Source: an uncultured Pirellula sp.
Lineage (GTDB): Bacteria; Planctomycetota; Planctomycetia; Pirellulales; Pirellulaceae
Length of the DNA stretch: 64,000 nucleotides
Assembly (NCBI GenBank): GCA_903858115.1
Contig: CAIOHR010000231.1
Location: forward strand, 1 to 64,000
Direction of reading: 5' to 3'
Below, one piece after another: positions 34,702 through 44,065 of this stretch. The notes under the pieces were generated by a model. It did not search any database and was not told the DNA's origin. It was given only the letters and a program-made list of their open reading frames with translations. The position numbers and the translations under genes were made by a program. The first letter of the stretch is position 1; each line of letters opens with the position of its first letter.

Positions 34702-35046
34702 GTGATTGTATTGTTGACAAATGATTTGATGTTTCAGTCCCGTATCAGTGGTGCAGTGAAAAGCGCTGGCAAGGTGCTTGTCGTCGATCGGACAGTGGAA
34801 CGCGTGGTGCAGCGTTCTGAGCAACCGAGTGAAGTCACGTTGGTTCTTATTGATTTGACGCTCGACTCCTTGCAACTCGCAGAATCGATCCCGCAATTGA
34901 AGCTGGCGTTCGCATCAGCAAAGGTGCTTGCCTTCGGGCCGCACGTCGATGTCGATCGGTTGTCCGAGGCTCATGAGTCGGGCGCGGATGCAGTGCTGAC
35001 TCGCGGTCAGTTCGATCGCGATCTCGTCAAAATCGTTGGGGAATGA
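34702..35046 (+). CDS. Receiver-like (degenerate response-regulator fold) protein
   Basis: About 114 residues, with alternating strands and helices like a CheY fold: IVLLTNDLMFQSRISGAVKSAG at the start, LVLIDLTL at the position of the phosphoacceptor strand, and AKVLAFGPHVD...EAHESGADAVLTR at the Thr/Lys end. The acidic pocket is incomplete and the later Lys is missing, so phosphorylation is doubtful. I choose the GTG at 34702 since AGGAG lies seven bases upstream; the longer frame includes non-homologous sequence. It precedes the FIST gene by nine bases, an obvious operon. Confidence 0.6.
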   Translation: MIVLLTNDLMFQSRISGAVKSAGKVLVVDRTVERVVQRSEQPSEVTLVLIDLTLDSLQLAESIPQLKLAFASAKVLAFGPHVDVDRLSEAHESGADAVLTRGQFDRDLVKIVGE

Positions 35047-35055
35047 GCCTTATTC

Positions 35056-36249
35056 ATGAGTTGTTCCTCTGGAATCGCATCTGCGAATTCAATTCTTGTT
35101 GCGATAAGAACCGCATTCGAGCGAGCTGCTTCAGGACTTTCCTCGCCGGCTGATCTGGCAATCCTATTTGTCAGCGGTGAATCGTTGGCGGATCGCAGTG
35201 CCGAGATTCTTGAACTATGGAGAGATCTCGCACCCGATCTCCCTTTCTTCGGAGGATCTGCCGAGAGCCTGGTTGGTCTGCGAACCGAAGTGGAAGGTGG
35301 TTGTGGCGCATCGATCTTGCTCGTCAGCGGGCTACACGATCGACCCTTCATCCATGAGCTAGAGTGTATCAAGACTCCAGATGGACCGTCGGTGATGGGT
35401 GTAACGGAGGAGCTATTGGAGAAAAGCAAAATGGGTTTGATGCTAGTCGCATGTCCCGTTTCATTTTCGATGGAACTCTTGGCCGACGTGCTGGATTTAG
35501 AGCGTAGTAATCCAAAAGACCCGATCTGTCCGATCATGGGCGGATACACGAGCAGTCAAAACTGGAGTTCTCCCAATCTAATTTTTTGTGGTGATCGTAT
35601 TCTTGAGAAGGGGGCCTCAGCGCTCGTGCTTCCCGAAGGGTGGGAATGGAAGACCATTGTGAGCCAGGGTTGTCGGCCGATCGGCGAACCGATGGTCATC
35701 ACGCAAATGGATGATCAAGCGATTATCGGTTTGGGAGGCAAACCTGCGATGCAACAGCTTCGCGAACTGTTCGCATCCTTACCAACCAACGAGCAGCAGA
35801 TGATGTCCAACAGCCTCATGGTAGGCCGAGCGATTAACGAATACAGCGAGACCTTTTCTCATGGCGAATTTTTGATTCGCGCCGTCCAAGGGGTCGATTC
35901 ATCAACGCAGGGTTTGCTCGTCACCGATCGATTTCAGGTAGGGCAAACCATTCGCTTTCATTTGCGCGATGCAGGAGCGGCATCGGCAGATCTTCAAAAT
36001 CTTTTGTCGCGATCACAGTCGGCAGTCTCCCAAGCGGAAGGCGGGTTGCTATTCACCTGCAACGGTCGGGGGACTCGAATGTTTGACAAACCGAATCACG
36101 ATGCCAGAACCATCGATCATTATTATCCCAATCTTCCGATAGCAGGCATATTCGCAGCGGGTGAGTTTGGTCCCGTCGCAAATCAGAATCTTGTTCATGG
36201 ATTTACAGCAATCTTGCACTTGCTGGTTCAGTCGAATTCCAGCGACTAA
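35056..36249 (+). CDS. FIST domain sensory protein
   Basis: A 397-residue soluble protein with FIST_N (about 10-205; LAILFVSGESLADRS, PFFGGSAESLVG) and FIST_C (about 220-370; NEYSETFSHGEFLIRAVQGVD, GGLLFTCNGRGTRMF, IAGIFAAGEFGPVANQNLVHGFTA). FIST domains bind small ligands, thought to include amino acids, and act as input modules for signalling. Here there is no attached output domain; the receiver-like protein just upstream may take that role. The last 47 bp overlap the 3' end of the convergent tatD-like gene. Confidence 0.88.
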   Translation: MSCSSGIASANSILVAIRTAFERAASGLSSPADLAILFVSGESLADRSAEILELWRDLAPDLPFFGGSAESLVGLRTEVEGGCGASILLVSGLHDRPFIHELECIKTPDGPSVMGVTEELLEKSKMGLMLVACPVSFSMELLADVLDLERSNPKDPICPIMGGYTSSQNWSSPNLIFCGDRILEKGASALVLPEGWEWKTIVSQGCRPIGEPMVITQMDDQAIIGLGGKPAMQQLRELFASLPTNEQQMMSNSLMVGRAINEYSETFSHGEFLIRAVQGVDSSTQGLLVTDRFQVGQTIRFHLRDAGAASADLQNLLSRSQSAVSQAEGGLLFTCNGRGTRMFDKPNHDARTIDHYYPNLPIAGIFAAGEFGPVANQNLVHGFTAILHLLVQSNSSD

Positions 36250-37012
36250 ACAAATTCATTGTGTTCTGTCGAGTATATTTCATGAGCTCGCTGACAGGAA
36301 TCGATTTGGCATCCGCCAAGACGCGCGCTGTATGCACCACCCAAGCTGGTTCGTTCGGGCGTTTCGATCGATGCGGTTCCGGAGACAAATAGGGGCAATC
36401 GGTCTCTACCAACAATCGTTCCAACGGTATCTGCTTGGCAACCTCGCGCAGTTCTGTCGATTTTTTATAAGTCAGCATGCCCGCAAAGCTGATATACATT
36501 CCAAACTCGAGACACAGTAGTGCCGTTTCGAGACTGCCTGAGAAAGAATGCATGACTCCGCGCAAATTGCCATGTGCGAATTCTTGTTGGAGTGCATTTC
36601 TCATTTCAGCTTCGCACTCTCGCATGTGCACGATCACCGGTAAATTTGTTGTGCGACTCAAGGTCCAATGCTTGCGAAAGAACTCAAGCTGTAGTTCGAA
36701 GGGACAATCGTCCCAATACTTATCCAGCCCAGTCTCTCCCAACGCAACCACTCGCGGATGTTCGGCGAGTTCCTCAACGGTTCGCCATGCGTGAGGGGAA
36801 GCCAACTGACCATAATTTGGATGAATACCTACCGACGCGCGAAGCATTTCGGATCGCGATGTTAGCTCGACACACTGCTGAGAGGTCTCTTCATCGACCG
36901 CGACGCATAGCACTCCGTCCAGGTTGGCAGATCGTGCGCGAACCAAGACGTCGTCCAACTGGATCTCCAAATGCGGGTCGGCTAGATGTGCATGTGTATC
37001 GATCCATCCCAT
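36203..37012 (-). CDS. TatD-family metal-dependent hydrolase (DNase)
   Basis: A 269-residue TIM-barrel hydrolase. The start ATG at 37012 directly gives MGWIDTHAHLADPHL with metal-binding HxH; a TTG nine bases upstream would add only three residues. Other TatD pieces: ASVGIHPNYG, VALGETGLDKY (Glu), PVIVHMRE (His), GVMHSFSGS (His) and LLVETDCPYLSP (Asp). TatD proteins are 3'-5' DNases linked to repair and DNA turnover, and the name reflects linkage to tat genes in E. coli, not a role in export. It follows cdsA by 21 bp in the same direction and overlaps the FIST gene by 47 bp tail-to-tail. Confidence 0.9.
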   Translation of the reverse strand: MGWIDTHAHLADPHLEIQLDDVLVRARSANLDGVLCVAVDEETSQQCVELTSRSEMLRASVGIHPNYGQLASPHAWRTVEELAEHPRVVALGETGLDKYWDDCPFELQLEFFRKHWTLSRTTNLPVIVHMRECEAEMRNALQQEFAHGNLRGVMHSFSGSLETALLCLEFGMYISFAGMLTYKKSTELREVAKQIPLERLLVETDCPYLSPEPHRSKRPNEPAWVVHTARVLADAKSIPVSELMKYTRQNTMNLFSRWNSTEPASARLL

Positions 37013-37033
37013 GTCTACCAACTTACCTATACA

Positions 37034-38137
37034 TCAAGCGACGAAAAAGAACCGAGTCAGGTGGTAGAAAATCGGTGCAGAAAAGCAAATCGTATCGATT
37101 CGGTCCAATACACCAGCATGCCCAACCACCAGCGAGCCGTAATCGTGGACACCTCGATCCCGTTTAATCGCGCTCATCGTCATGCTACCTGCAAAGCCTA
37201 AGAACGCGACCACCACCGACATCCCGGCTGCTTCCCACGGTTGAAATGGGGTTACCCAATACAGCAACGCACCGACGATCCCTGTCGTCAACGCACCGCC
37301 AATCAGTCCTTCCCACGTTCGCGAGCTACTGACATCCTTGGCAATAATGCGACGTCCCTTGATGCGACTCCATACCCAATGCAGTACGTCGGATACCTGT
37401 GATATCACGACAAAGAAAAAGAGCAGACCAGAGTTACTACCTGTCCATAAGCTTCCGTCGAATCGATGCAGTTCGAGATCGAGGAGGGCAGGAGCGTGGG
37501 ACAAGCAATACACGCAAACGAGCAGCCCCGATTGAATCTGAGCAGAGCGCTCCAAGAATCGCTTATGGTCTCCCGCCATCGCGATACGCGCGGGGATAAA
37601 CAACGACGCATAAACAGGAATCATGATACTGTAGAACGTGTAGAAATCGATCAGCTCGCCGCTCGGGTACTTGAGTCCCCATTGCGACATGGCGATGAGC
37701 AGGTACTGCAGAGGAGTGAAGACCACCAAACTCCAAAACAAAGCGCGATGGTCTCCTCGCCGTGTGGGAGTCATCGTGATGAATTCGCGAAATGCCCAAA
37801 AAGAAACCAGTCCAAAGAGGACGATGGTCCCAATCCGATGGAAAAAAATTCCAGCGGTAAGAATGCCGAACATCAACCACCAGGCCCACAATCGATGAAC
37901 GAATCGTTGAACCAATGCAGGGTTGACGGCCGGATTGGGCGTTTTGGTCAAATAGTGCGCAACCGATGATGCGATACCAAGGGTGATGAGAACGACCGTT
38001 GCAAGCATAATCGTAGGGAAGTCGAACCCCTGTGCTTTGACAGCTTTCGCAGCTTGGTCAGCGAGCGGAGCCACCATGTCTGCGGCAGCTTTCGCGATCT
38101 CATCGGTCTGGGCGAAGAGCAAGAAAGGAATTTGCAT
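37034..38137 (-). CDS. cdsA: Phosphatidate cytidylyltransferase
   Basis: Integral membrane enzyme making CDP-diacylglycerol from phosphatidate and CTP, the branch point of phospholipid synthesis. 367 residues with about eight hydrophobic segments. The CdsA signature is at the C terminus: GSMTMSAIKRDRGVHDYGS...GHAGVLDRIDTICFSAP, with the S-x-x-KR, GH and DRxD elements in place though 'PGHGG' reads 'VGHAG'. The N terminus is longer than in E. coli CdsA. It is the first gene of a pair with tatD. Confidence 0.88.
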   Translation of the reverse strand: MQIPFLLFAQTDEIAKAAADMVAPLADQAAKAVKAQGFDFPTIMLATVVLITLGIASSVAHYLTKTPNPAVNPALVQRFVHRLWAWWLMFGILTAGIFFHRIGTIVLFGLVSFWAFREFITMTPTRRGDHRALFWSLVVFTPLQYLLIAMSQWGLKYPSGELIDFYTFYSIMIPVYASLFIPARIAMAGDHKRFLERSAQIQSGLLVCVYCLSHAPALLDLELHRFDGSLWTGSNSGLLFFFVVISQVSDVLHWVWSRIKGRRIIAKDVSSSRTWEGLIGGALTTGIVGALLYWVTPFQPWEAAGMSVVVAFLGFAGSMTMSAIKRDRGVHDYGSLVVGHAGVLDRIDTICFSAPIFYHLTRFFFVA

Positions 38138-38268
38138 CGATCTCCAACGGGTCTAAAAGAGAAACATTCTGCTATATTAACAGGAATTTCCTGACTGCCG
38201 AGTCATAATGCAACTTTCTGTCAGCAAAGCACTTGCGATTGGACGCAACCTGGAAACACCCTTCGCAA

Positions 38269-38514
38269 ATGAAACAAAAACGAGCGTTGCAATTTGGAAT
38301 TGGTCATTTGCTCATGGCCATGGTTCTAGCTGCCGCGTTGATCACGATGGTGGTTGCATGGCTTGTGCTTTGCTGGAAGTTCCCTGCTTGGAATGGATGG
38401 CTAACCCCGGACCGAATTCTCGGAGTATTGCTTCTAGTTCCGATCGCAGCCTGTGGTGCAGTCACATCGGCTGTCACGTTGCTGATTTTGGATCGCGAAG
38501 CGATAGAGTCTTGA
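38269..38514 (+). CDS. Small two-segment membrane protein
   Basis: 81 residues from the ATG at 38269, with hydrophobic stretches near 12-37 (LLMAMVLAAALITMVVAWLVL) and 47-72 (ILGVLLLVPIAACGAVTSAVTLLIL). Its opening (QFGIGHLLMAMVLAA) resembles the 'FSIRDLLWLT' type membrane start common in short planctomycete proteins. Function unknown. It is divergent from cdsA. Confidence 0.6.
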   Translation: MKQKRALQFGIGHLLMAMVLAAALITMVVAWLVLCWKFPAWNGWLTPDRILGVLLLVPIAACGAVTSAVTLLILDREAIES

Positions 38515-38646
38515 TTCGAGAAGTCCTGCGTGAGCGAGTGGTGGAATATCGATGCTTTTCTACTGCCTTCTTTCTCCTGCCAGTTCCTCGAACGAGAAAG
38601 CACGTACCCGCTGAACCACATGCTATCGGACGCGAACTCTCCGGGT

Positions 38647-39522
38647 TCAAATCAGGCTGGCGACGAAACATTGGATCGCTTGTCGGTGTTCGGCGACATC
38701 GTGAATGCGAAGGACTTGGATGCGTTGCAACGCCAACGCCATCGATACACCAACGGTTCCCATCGTTCGTGACAAGTCTTTGTTTCCAAGGATCTTTGCA
38801 ATGAAACCTTTACGCGAATGGCCAATCAAAATAGGAGACTCCGTTTCGTGGAATCGGACGGCATGTTGAAGCAACTGCAAGTTGTGTTCGTGCGTTTTGC
38901 CAAACCCGATTCCCGGATCCAAGCAAATTTTTTCTGGCAAGATTCCGCATTCGGTCAATCGTGTCTTTGTCGATCGAAGATAGGACAAAATCTCTTCGAC
39001 AACATCGTCATAGTGCGGATTGTCCTGCATGGTTTGCGGAGTCCCCTTTCGGTGCATTGCACAAACACCTGCACCGAAGCGGACCGCAACCTCAACCATT
39101 TGAGGATCGGATTCCAGCCCAGATACGTCGTTGATGATCGACGCTCCCAACTCGAGTGCAGCAGTCGCGACCTCACTTTTCGTTGTATCGATCGATATCG
39201 GTATCGCGATCTTCCCTTGTAGTTTCTCTAGGATAGGAACCACCCTTTTGAGTTCTGCCTCGGTGTCGACAGGTAGGCTGTAGGGACGGGTGCTTTCTCC
39301 ACCGAGGTCGAGTATGCCGGCTCCTTCGTCCTCGATCTGTTTTGCACGATCCACGGCAGACTGCACGGTGTAAAAGTTGCCACCGTCGGAAAAGCTATCC
39401 GGCGTCACGTTGAGAATCCCCATCAGTAAAGGCTCTTTGCCAAACGAAAGCGTGCGGTCTCGCAGCGACCATGTTGTGGACGGTTCTTGTGAGGAGGGAA
39501 TATTCGACGAGGGAAAGCTCAT
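38647..39522 (-). CDS. folP: Dihydropteroate synthase
   Basis: Joins 4-aminobenzoate to the pterin pyrophosphate in folate synthesis, the sulfonamide target. I start at the ATG at 39522 (291 residues); the frame runs further upstream but that part is not like the family. Signatures in order: MGILNVTPDSFSDGG (pterin loop 1), GAGILDLGGESTRP (loop 2), ISIDTTKSEVA, IINDVSGL, CAMHRKGTPQTMQ, CLDPGIGFGKT, LIGHSRKGF, and RIHDVAEHRQAI at the end. All key elements are intact. It is divergent from the toxin gene, and no other folate gene is nearby. Confidence 0.92.
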   Translation of the reverse strand: MSFPSSNIPSSQEPSTTWSLRDRTLSFGKEPLLMGILNVTPDSFSDGGNFYTVQSAVDRAKQIEDEGAGILDLGGESTRPYSLPVDTEAELKRVVPILEKLQGKIAIPISIDTTKSEVATAALELGASIINDVSGLESDPQMVEVAVRFGAGVCAMHRKGTPQTMQDNPHYDDVVEEILSYLRSTKTRLTECGILPEKICLDPGIGFGKTHEHNLQLLQHAVRFHETESPILIGHSRKGFIAKILGNKDLSRTMGTVGVSMALALQRIQVLRIHDVAEHRQAIQCFVASLI

Positions 39523-39779
39523 AATTTCTAGTAGTTTGTGTATACGGAATGCGAATCGCTCGAAATAGTATTCGTAGTTAGCTCGAAACCGCGCGAGATC
39601 GAGTAGTTGCGATTTCACAACAAAAGCACAGACAGCAATATATCTTAGGGTTGAGCCATTTACGGTGTAGTCGGAGTACGGGAGGATTATTCTTGACAAT
39701 CCGATTAGGAAACATTTACTATATTCGCTTAGCGAAGTTGATCTATTCATGATCTCAATCTCAAAGGAACTGAGTTATT

Positions 39780-42700
39780 ATGCCCAAATCTAGATTGGTT
39801 CGGTCTCGAACAAGCCTCAAGCCTCAAGCCTCAAGCCTCAAGCCTCAACAATTCAGGTCGCGGGGCCAAACCAAAGTTCCGGACAATCCTTTTAGAATCA
39901 CTTGAAAATCGAGTAGTGCTGGCTTCGGATAGTGGGATTGGCTCCATCATTCCTGCGTTTGAAAACGGTCAAAGACCGGATCCCAGTCTTGAGCCAGTCG
40001 TATTTTCGTCTTTTCGACTTGCTGAAGTTGATTCTCTGGATGATTCGATTCTCAATCCAGACTTCACGGCCGTTGTTGATTCGATCATTTCTAGTGCGCC
40101 TAGATCGCTCGCTCCTTCGCACGGTATCGGACAACTAAAATCTCGCGCGCCGAAGCAAGAAGAACTTCAAAGCGAGCTGATTCAAGTCGATTTTGGATCG
40201 TCGAACAATTGGAAGCCAACAGCGAACAGAGATTCCAATAATGGGAGTGGAATCGTTTCCCAGGAAACGGCTGGTGCATTGGCTAATTCAGTGGTTCCTT
40301 CATTTCGATTCGGGGGGACTAATGCTAATCAATTGGCAAAACAAGTGTCAGCTCTTGACTTGGAACTGGAATTCGCTGCCGGTTCATTCTGTACGCTGGA
40401 TGGTGAGGTTCAGATTGCTTCTTTACAGCCACAATCTGTCGTTTATGCAGAAGGCGAAGGTGATGATCCCGGTCCACTGGCACTGATCCTGCCGAGCCTT
40501 CGTATTGGTAGTTTTTCTGGACCCTTAAGTAGTTACAGCCCGACGGATGCTTCATCCTATTCAACATTAGCAATTGGAGGAAGTTTCACTGCAGATTCTG
40601 TTGCGAACCCAGACTACGATGCACCTGGAACGAATTGGGTGCACACGGTAACGAACCTCTGGACAAGTCCTACGCATTGGAGCTACTCAGAAAACCTGAT
40701 TGGAGTATTTAATCTTTCGGAGACGGAGTCTGATAACGGAGAATTCGATGAGGAAGATGGTGAATCTTCTGGTGATGATGAAGATACATCTGTAACCGGT
40801 AGTTGGAATTCAACAACAACGTTGAAACGCAACGGGTTTGTTCGGTTTTCGATCACTGTTAGTCAAGGAATGACCAGTGTTGCGTCTGCAGGAGTCGCGT
40901 GGAGCATTAACATGTCCTATCTCGATCGATTATCCGTGGAGTTACAGGGCGGTGGTTCTTCAAGTTTCGCGTCCGAAGAACCATCTTCAGACACTTCGCA
41001 AGACTCCAACAATAGATCCGCAGATGGAGATGAGATTCCGCCCGATACAACTGGCATAGATGAGCTAAACAATGTGAGCGGCGAGGCATCGTGGAATGTT
41101 GGTTTCGAGATTGGAGTTTACGCATCGGGAAGTTTCTCAATTAGTAATACGCCGACGCATGGTACCGACGGTGGAGTTGATCGAAATATCTCGGCGAACG
41201 TTACTGCAAAAATAGGTGGTGATGCGAGAGAGTCCTTTAGTTGGAACGCTACCAGTCAGTCTGGTAATTTGAGTCTTCCCGATTATCCTGCAGGACAAGG
41301 CGAACACCCTTTGAGTCGCTGTCCAGTCGACAATATGGACGATCCGTTTGGCCAAGTGGAAGGAAACGGAACAGCGTCGCGCGGTAGTGGATCAGGATTG
41401 AGCGAAGTCGACGGAAGTCTCGAGGCATCAATCAATTTCAATGGTGAAATACGAAATGGACAGTTCTCAAGTCTTTCTGGGAGCACGTCGGTACAGAATC
41501 TCGGTACGTCAAATGACCAAGGCGAAGCGGATCAAATTTATGTGGCTCAATACAAGAGCCCCGCAGGATCACCTTCATCGGTTTCCGTAACCTACAAGAC
41601 CGGATGGAACGGCGATGGTAGTGGGAATGGCGATTCCAATACCGACGGTGGCAACGCATTAACATTGGACTCCGCGGCGCAAACGGAACCCTCGGCTGTC
41701 GGCAGTTCAGAAATGGATTCCGACGGCGTAGATAATGGCGAGCACTTCGAGATAGTTGTAGCCGAGTATCATTTGAACAATCCAGTAGTGCGCAACAATG
41801 TATTGCGTCCGGATGGTTCTGGAATCGATGTTACTTTGGACTCATTGCGAAAAGTCGACACTGTCGTTCGGTATCGTTCGGATACGGTCGGAGAGGGCTT
41901 GGGCGACGTCGAGAATATTGCGAACGGCTCTCAGCCTGACACCACAAAAATCAATACCTCTATCGACGCAAAACGAGACGGAAAGTTAACGATAGAGTCC
42001 ACAACGATAATGCAGGATTTCTGGATTGTGGAATTCTTTTCTCCCTGGTCAGTTTGTCAGCATGATGATGATTGGACTACGACTGTTAATGTTGTGATCG
42101 ATACCGTCACGGAAGTGGTTGGCGGAATAGAGGGAGAGTTGCAAGCTGACGAATCTGTGTCGTGGACGATTGACGCCACACTTACGCATTCAGTGACGGT
42201 TGATTATGAATCACATGAAATTAGAACGACCCAAATCATTATTACACGTGAGCCCGAGCCCTACGGGTCGGAAGAGCATAACGCCCTTTATCGCCGGGAT
42301 GCAGAATTAGAAGGGGGACGTTCTACCACGACTACGATCACGGGAGGTGGAAACACAGGAACCGCGACAGTCGAAGCAACTGGGAATATCTCGCAATCAT
42401 CCTCCGAGTCACAGAGTGGAGCTCATGAGACTGCGATATCTGAACTTTGGTGGAGTGATGATGAAACAGCGGTCATGTTTACTCCAGTCGAATTGACTTT
42501 CGAGCCTAATCAATTTGAGCTAATGCTTGAAGGCATCATCGGAGGGGGAAGCGAAGCATCGAGTCAAGGTGACGGTGAAGGCAACGGTAATGAAGGTGGC
42601 GGGACGACAAGCTCGAACGGGCGTTTTGGAGACGGGTTGTTTGGATCATGGCTTGGTTCCGAAGGACCGAATAAACACCGGGCTGGTGCTATGGCTCGAG

Positions 42701-43311
42701 AAATGGGACTGTTAGGAACAGAGCGGCACGTTGAGGCAGCGCATGCTGCAGTTCACATGCAGAGTACGTTTGCAAACTTAACGCCCGTCCTTGGGACTGT
42801 AGTGAGTTTGAACGATGCTGCGAGTGGTGTGGATACGATAACTGGTGACGAATTGTCTACGCCCGAAAGAATCATTGCTGGATCCGGGATTGTCGGGGTG
42901 GTTCTCGGTGGTGTATTTGGATCAATAAGGGTACTGGCAAAAGCTGGAAAAGGAGTAGACAATGTTGCCGAGACGATTGGACATGCGACTAGACGAGTCC
43001 AAACTGTAGGAGACATGGACTTCAAGAGTCAGGCCGCGGCACGCAGAGAAGCGATGCGTAGATTTAATGTGCAAACTTCGAAACCAAACAACTTTCAAAT
43101 TGAAATTGATCCAAATAGCTATAAGAACCCGAATCTTCGAGGACCAAACGGTGAGCCGTCAGAACTCCTGCTTGGGATAGATCTTCATGGAAATAACGTG
43201 AAGATACTCCACCACAAGTGGGGGCATCAATTCAAGGACAATAACACCTTCGAGCTCCCTCATTTTCAAGGGCCAAATGGTGAACACCTGAGTTATCCGA
43301 GGTTGCGATGA
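39780..43311 (+). CDS. Polymorphic toxin with LEPR-type leader and HNH/EndoVII C-terminal domain; repeat-switched, OFF here
   Basis: The long frame (open from about 39755, no ATG) codes ILLESLENRVVLASD at its start, the planctomycete LEPR-type export motif, then about 950 residues of Ser/Gly/Asn-rich beta sequence with an acidic patch. Near residues 950-1020 (counted from the GTG at 39913) is a pre-toxin region (LTPVLGTVVSLNDAASGV..TGDELSTPERI). The last 95 residues fit HNH/EndoVII nuclease toxins: ARREAMRRFNVQTSK, ILHHKWGHQF, PHFQGPNGEHLSY. The likely start, ATG at 39780 with AAAGGA upstream, is out of frame through five AAGCCTC units and stops at 39903; four units give one 1174-residue frame. 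An immunity-type gene overlaps the stop. The toxin family is inferred by resemblance. Confidence 0.72.
39811..39848 (+). repeat. Heptanucleotide tract (AAGCCTC)5 near the toxin start codon
   Basis: Five perfect AAGCCTC units (39812-39846) between the ATG at 39780 and the conserved leader at about 39887. Seven bases per unit shift the frame by one. With five copies translation stops at 39903-39905; with four or seven copies the toxin frame is restored. Confidence 0.95.
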
Positions 43312-43628
43312 TGTGGAATACAGTGGCAACGATTGTTCAAGAGTATAAGTCTGAGGTACAAGCCATCTTGGACGACGACAACCCTGACGATTGGAGTCCG
43401 TGGTTTTTCTTGCCAACGGAGGGGTATGGCGAAGTTAGCAATTATGGTCCATTCAGTTTGAAGAAGCTAAGACTTCTTCGGATCAATCCAATTGAGACGA
43501 AACGAATAGGTGTGAGGTCTCCACCCAAATTCATTGACCACACAGAGTCGATTTTGTCAGCTCTAAGGAAAGGTCATGTACCTTTCGAATTGGAGGAAAA
43601 ATTGATAATCATTCGATCCATAGACTGA
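43308..43628 (+). CDS. Probable immunity protein for the adjacent toxin
   Basis: A 106-residue acidic soluble protein whose ATGA start overlaps the toxin stop by four bases, with GAGG just ahead. It has no leader, as expected for a cytoplasmic immunity protein. Visible sequence: MMWNTVATIVQEYKSEVQAILDDD, WSPWFFLPTEGYGEVS and a charged C-terminal helix. I recognise no immunity family; the call rests on position, size and acidity. It has its own start signal, which would let it be made even when the toxin is switched off. Confidence 0.65.
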   Translation: MMWNTVATIVQEYKSEVQAILDDDNPDDWSPWFFLPTEGYGEVSNYGPFSLKKLRLLRINPIETKRIGVRSPPKFIDHTESILSALRKGHVPFELEEKLIIIRSID

Positions 43629-43744
43629 CTATGGGTGCGTGAATACAGTGATTCGTGATCTTGGTTTTTTCGAAAAACAAGTTGTTCGCGAAAATAGAGG
43701 ACGAGTGTGGTTTGATACCTCGCATTCTTGGAGGTAATTAAGCG

Positions 43745-44065
43745 ATGGAAGCGAGAATTCATTGGTTTCGCTGGGACCAGGGTGGGCGCGTAACACTGCC
43801 GGCATGCGAAGGAGATCCGCCCTATGCGACGGTCGTACGTTTTAAGAATTCTAATGAACCGTGGCCACCAAGTGTTGTTTGGTCACTCGTAGTTGAAAAA
43901 CTTCGAGTTTTTGAGAGCGAGTACGATTGGATTGTTCGAGTTCGATATCAGTTCCCAAATGCACCTTCGTGTGAATTGCAGCCCGGACGTGAGTTTGAGT
44001 TATTGGAGGGCGGCAGGCTTGTTGCGGAAGGGATACTTCTAGAGCCGCAGGAATGCAATCGTTAA
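43745..44065 (+). CDS. Small beta-barrel-like protein in the toxin locus
   Basis: A 106-residue protein starting MEARIHWFRWDQGGRVTLPAC, with beta strands and the ending CELQPGREFELLEGGRLVAEGIL. This arrangement resembles the EF-Tu domain 2/3 type barrels found in short proteins close to polymorphic toxin loci. The start ATG has TGGAGG nine bases upstream. It may be a second immunity or an orphan immunity gene from an earlier toxin tip. No leader is present. Confidence 0.6.
   Translation: MEARIHWFRWDQGGRVTLPACEGDPPYATVVRFKNSNEPWPPSVVWSLVVEKLRVFESEYDWIVRVRYQFPNAPSCELQPGREFELLEGGRLVAEGILLEPQECNR

Noticed and set aside
38530..38772. 80-codon plus-strand frame after the small membrane protein
   Set aside because: Largely antisense to the end of folP; likely chance.
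39811..39848. CRISPR-like array
   Set aside because: Units of 7 bp without spacers; a simple tandem repeat, as is the CAGAA tract.
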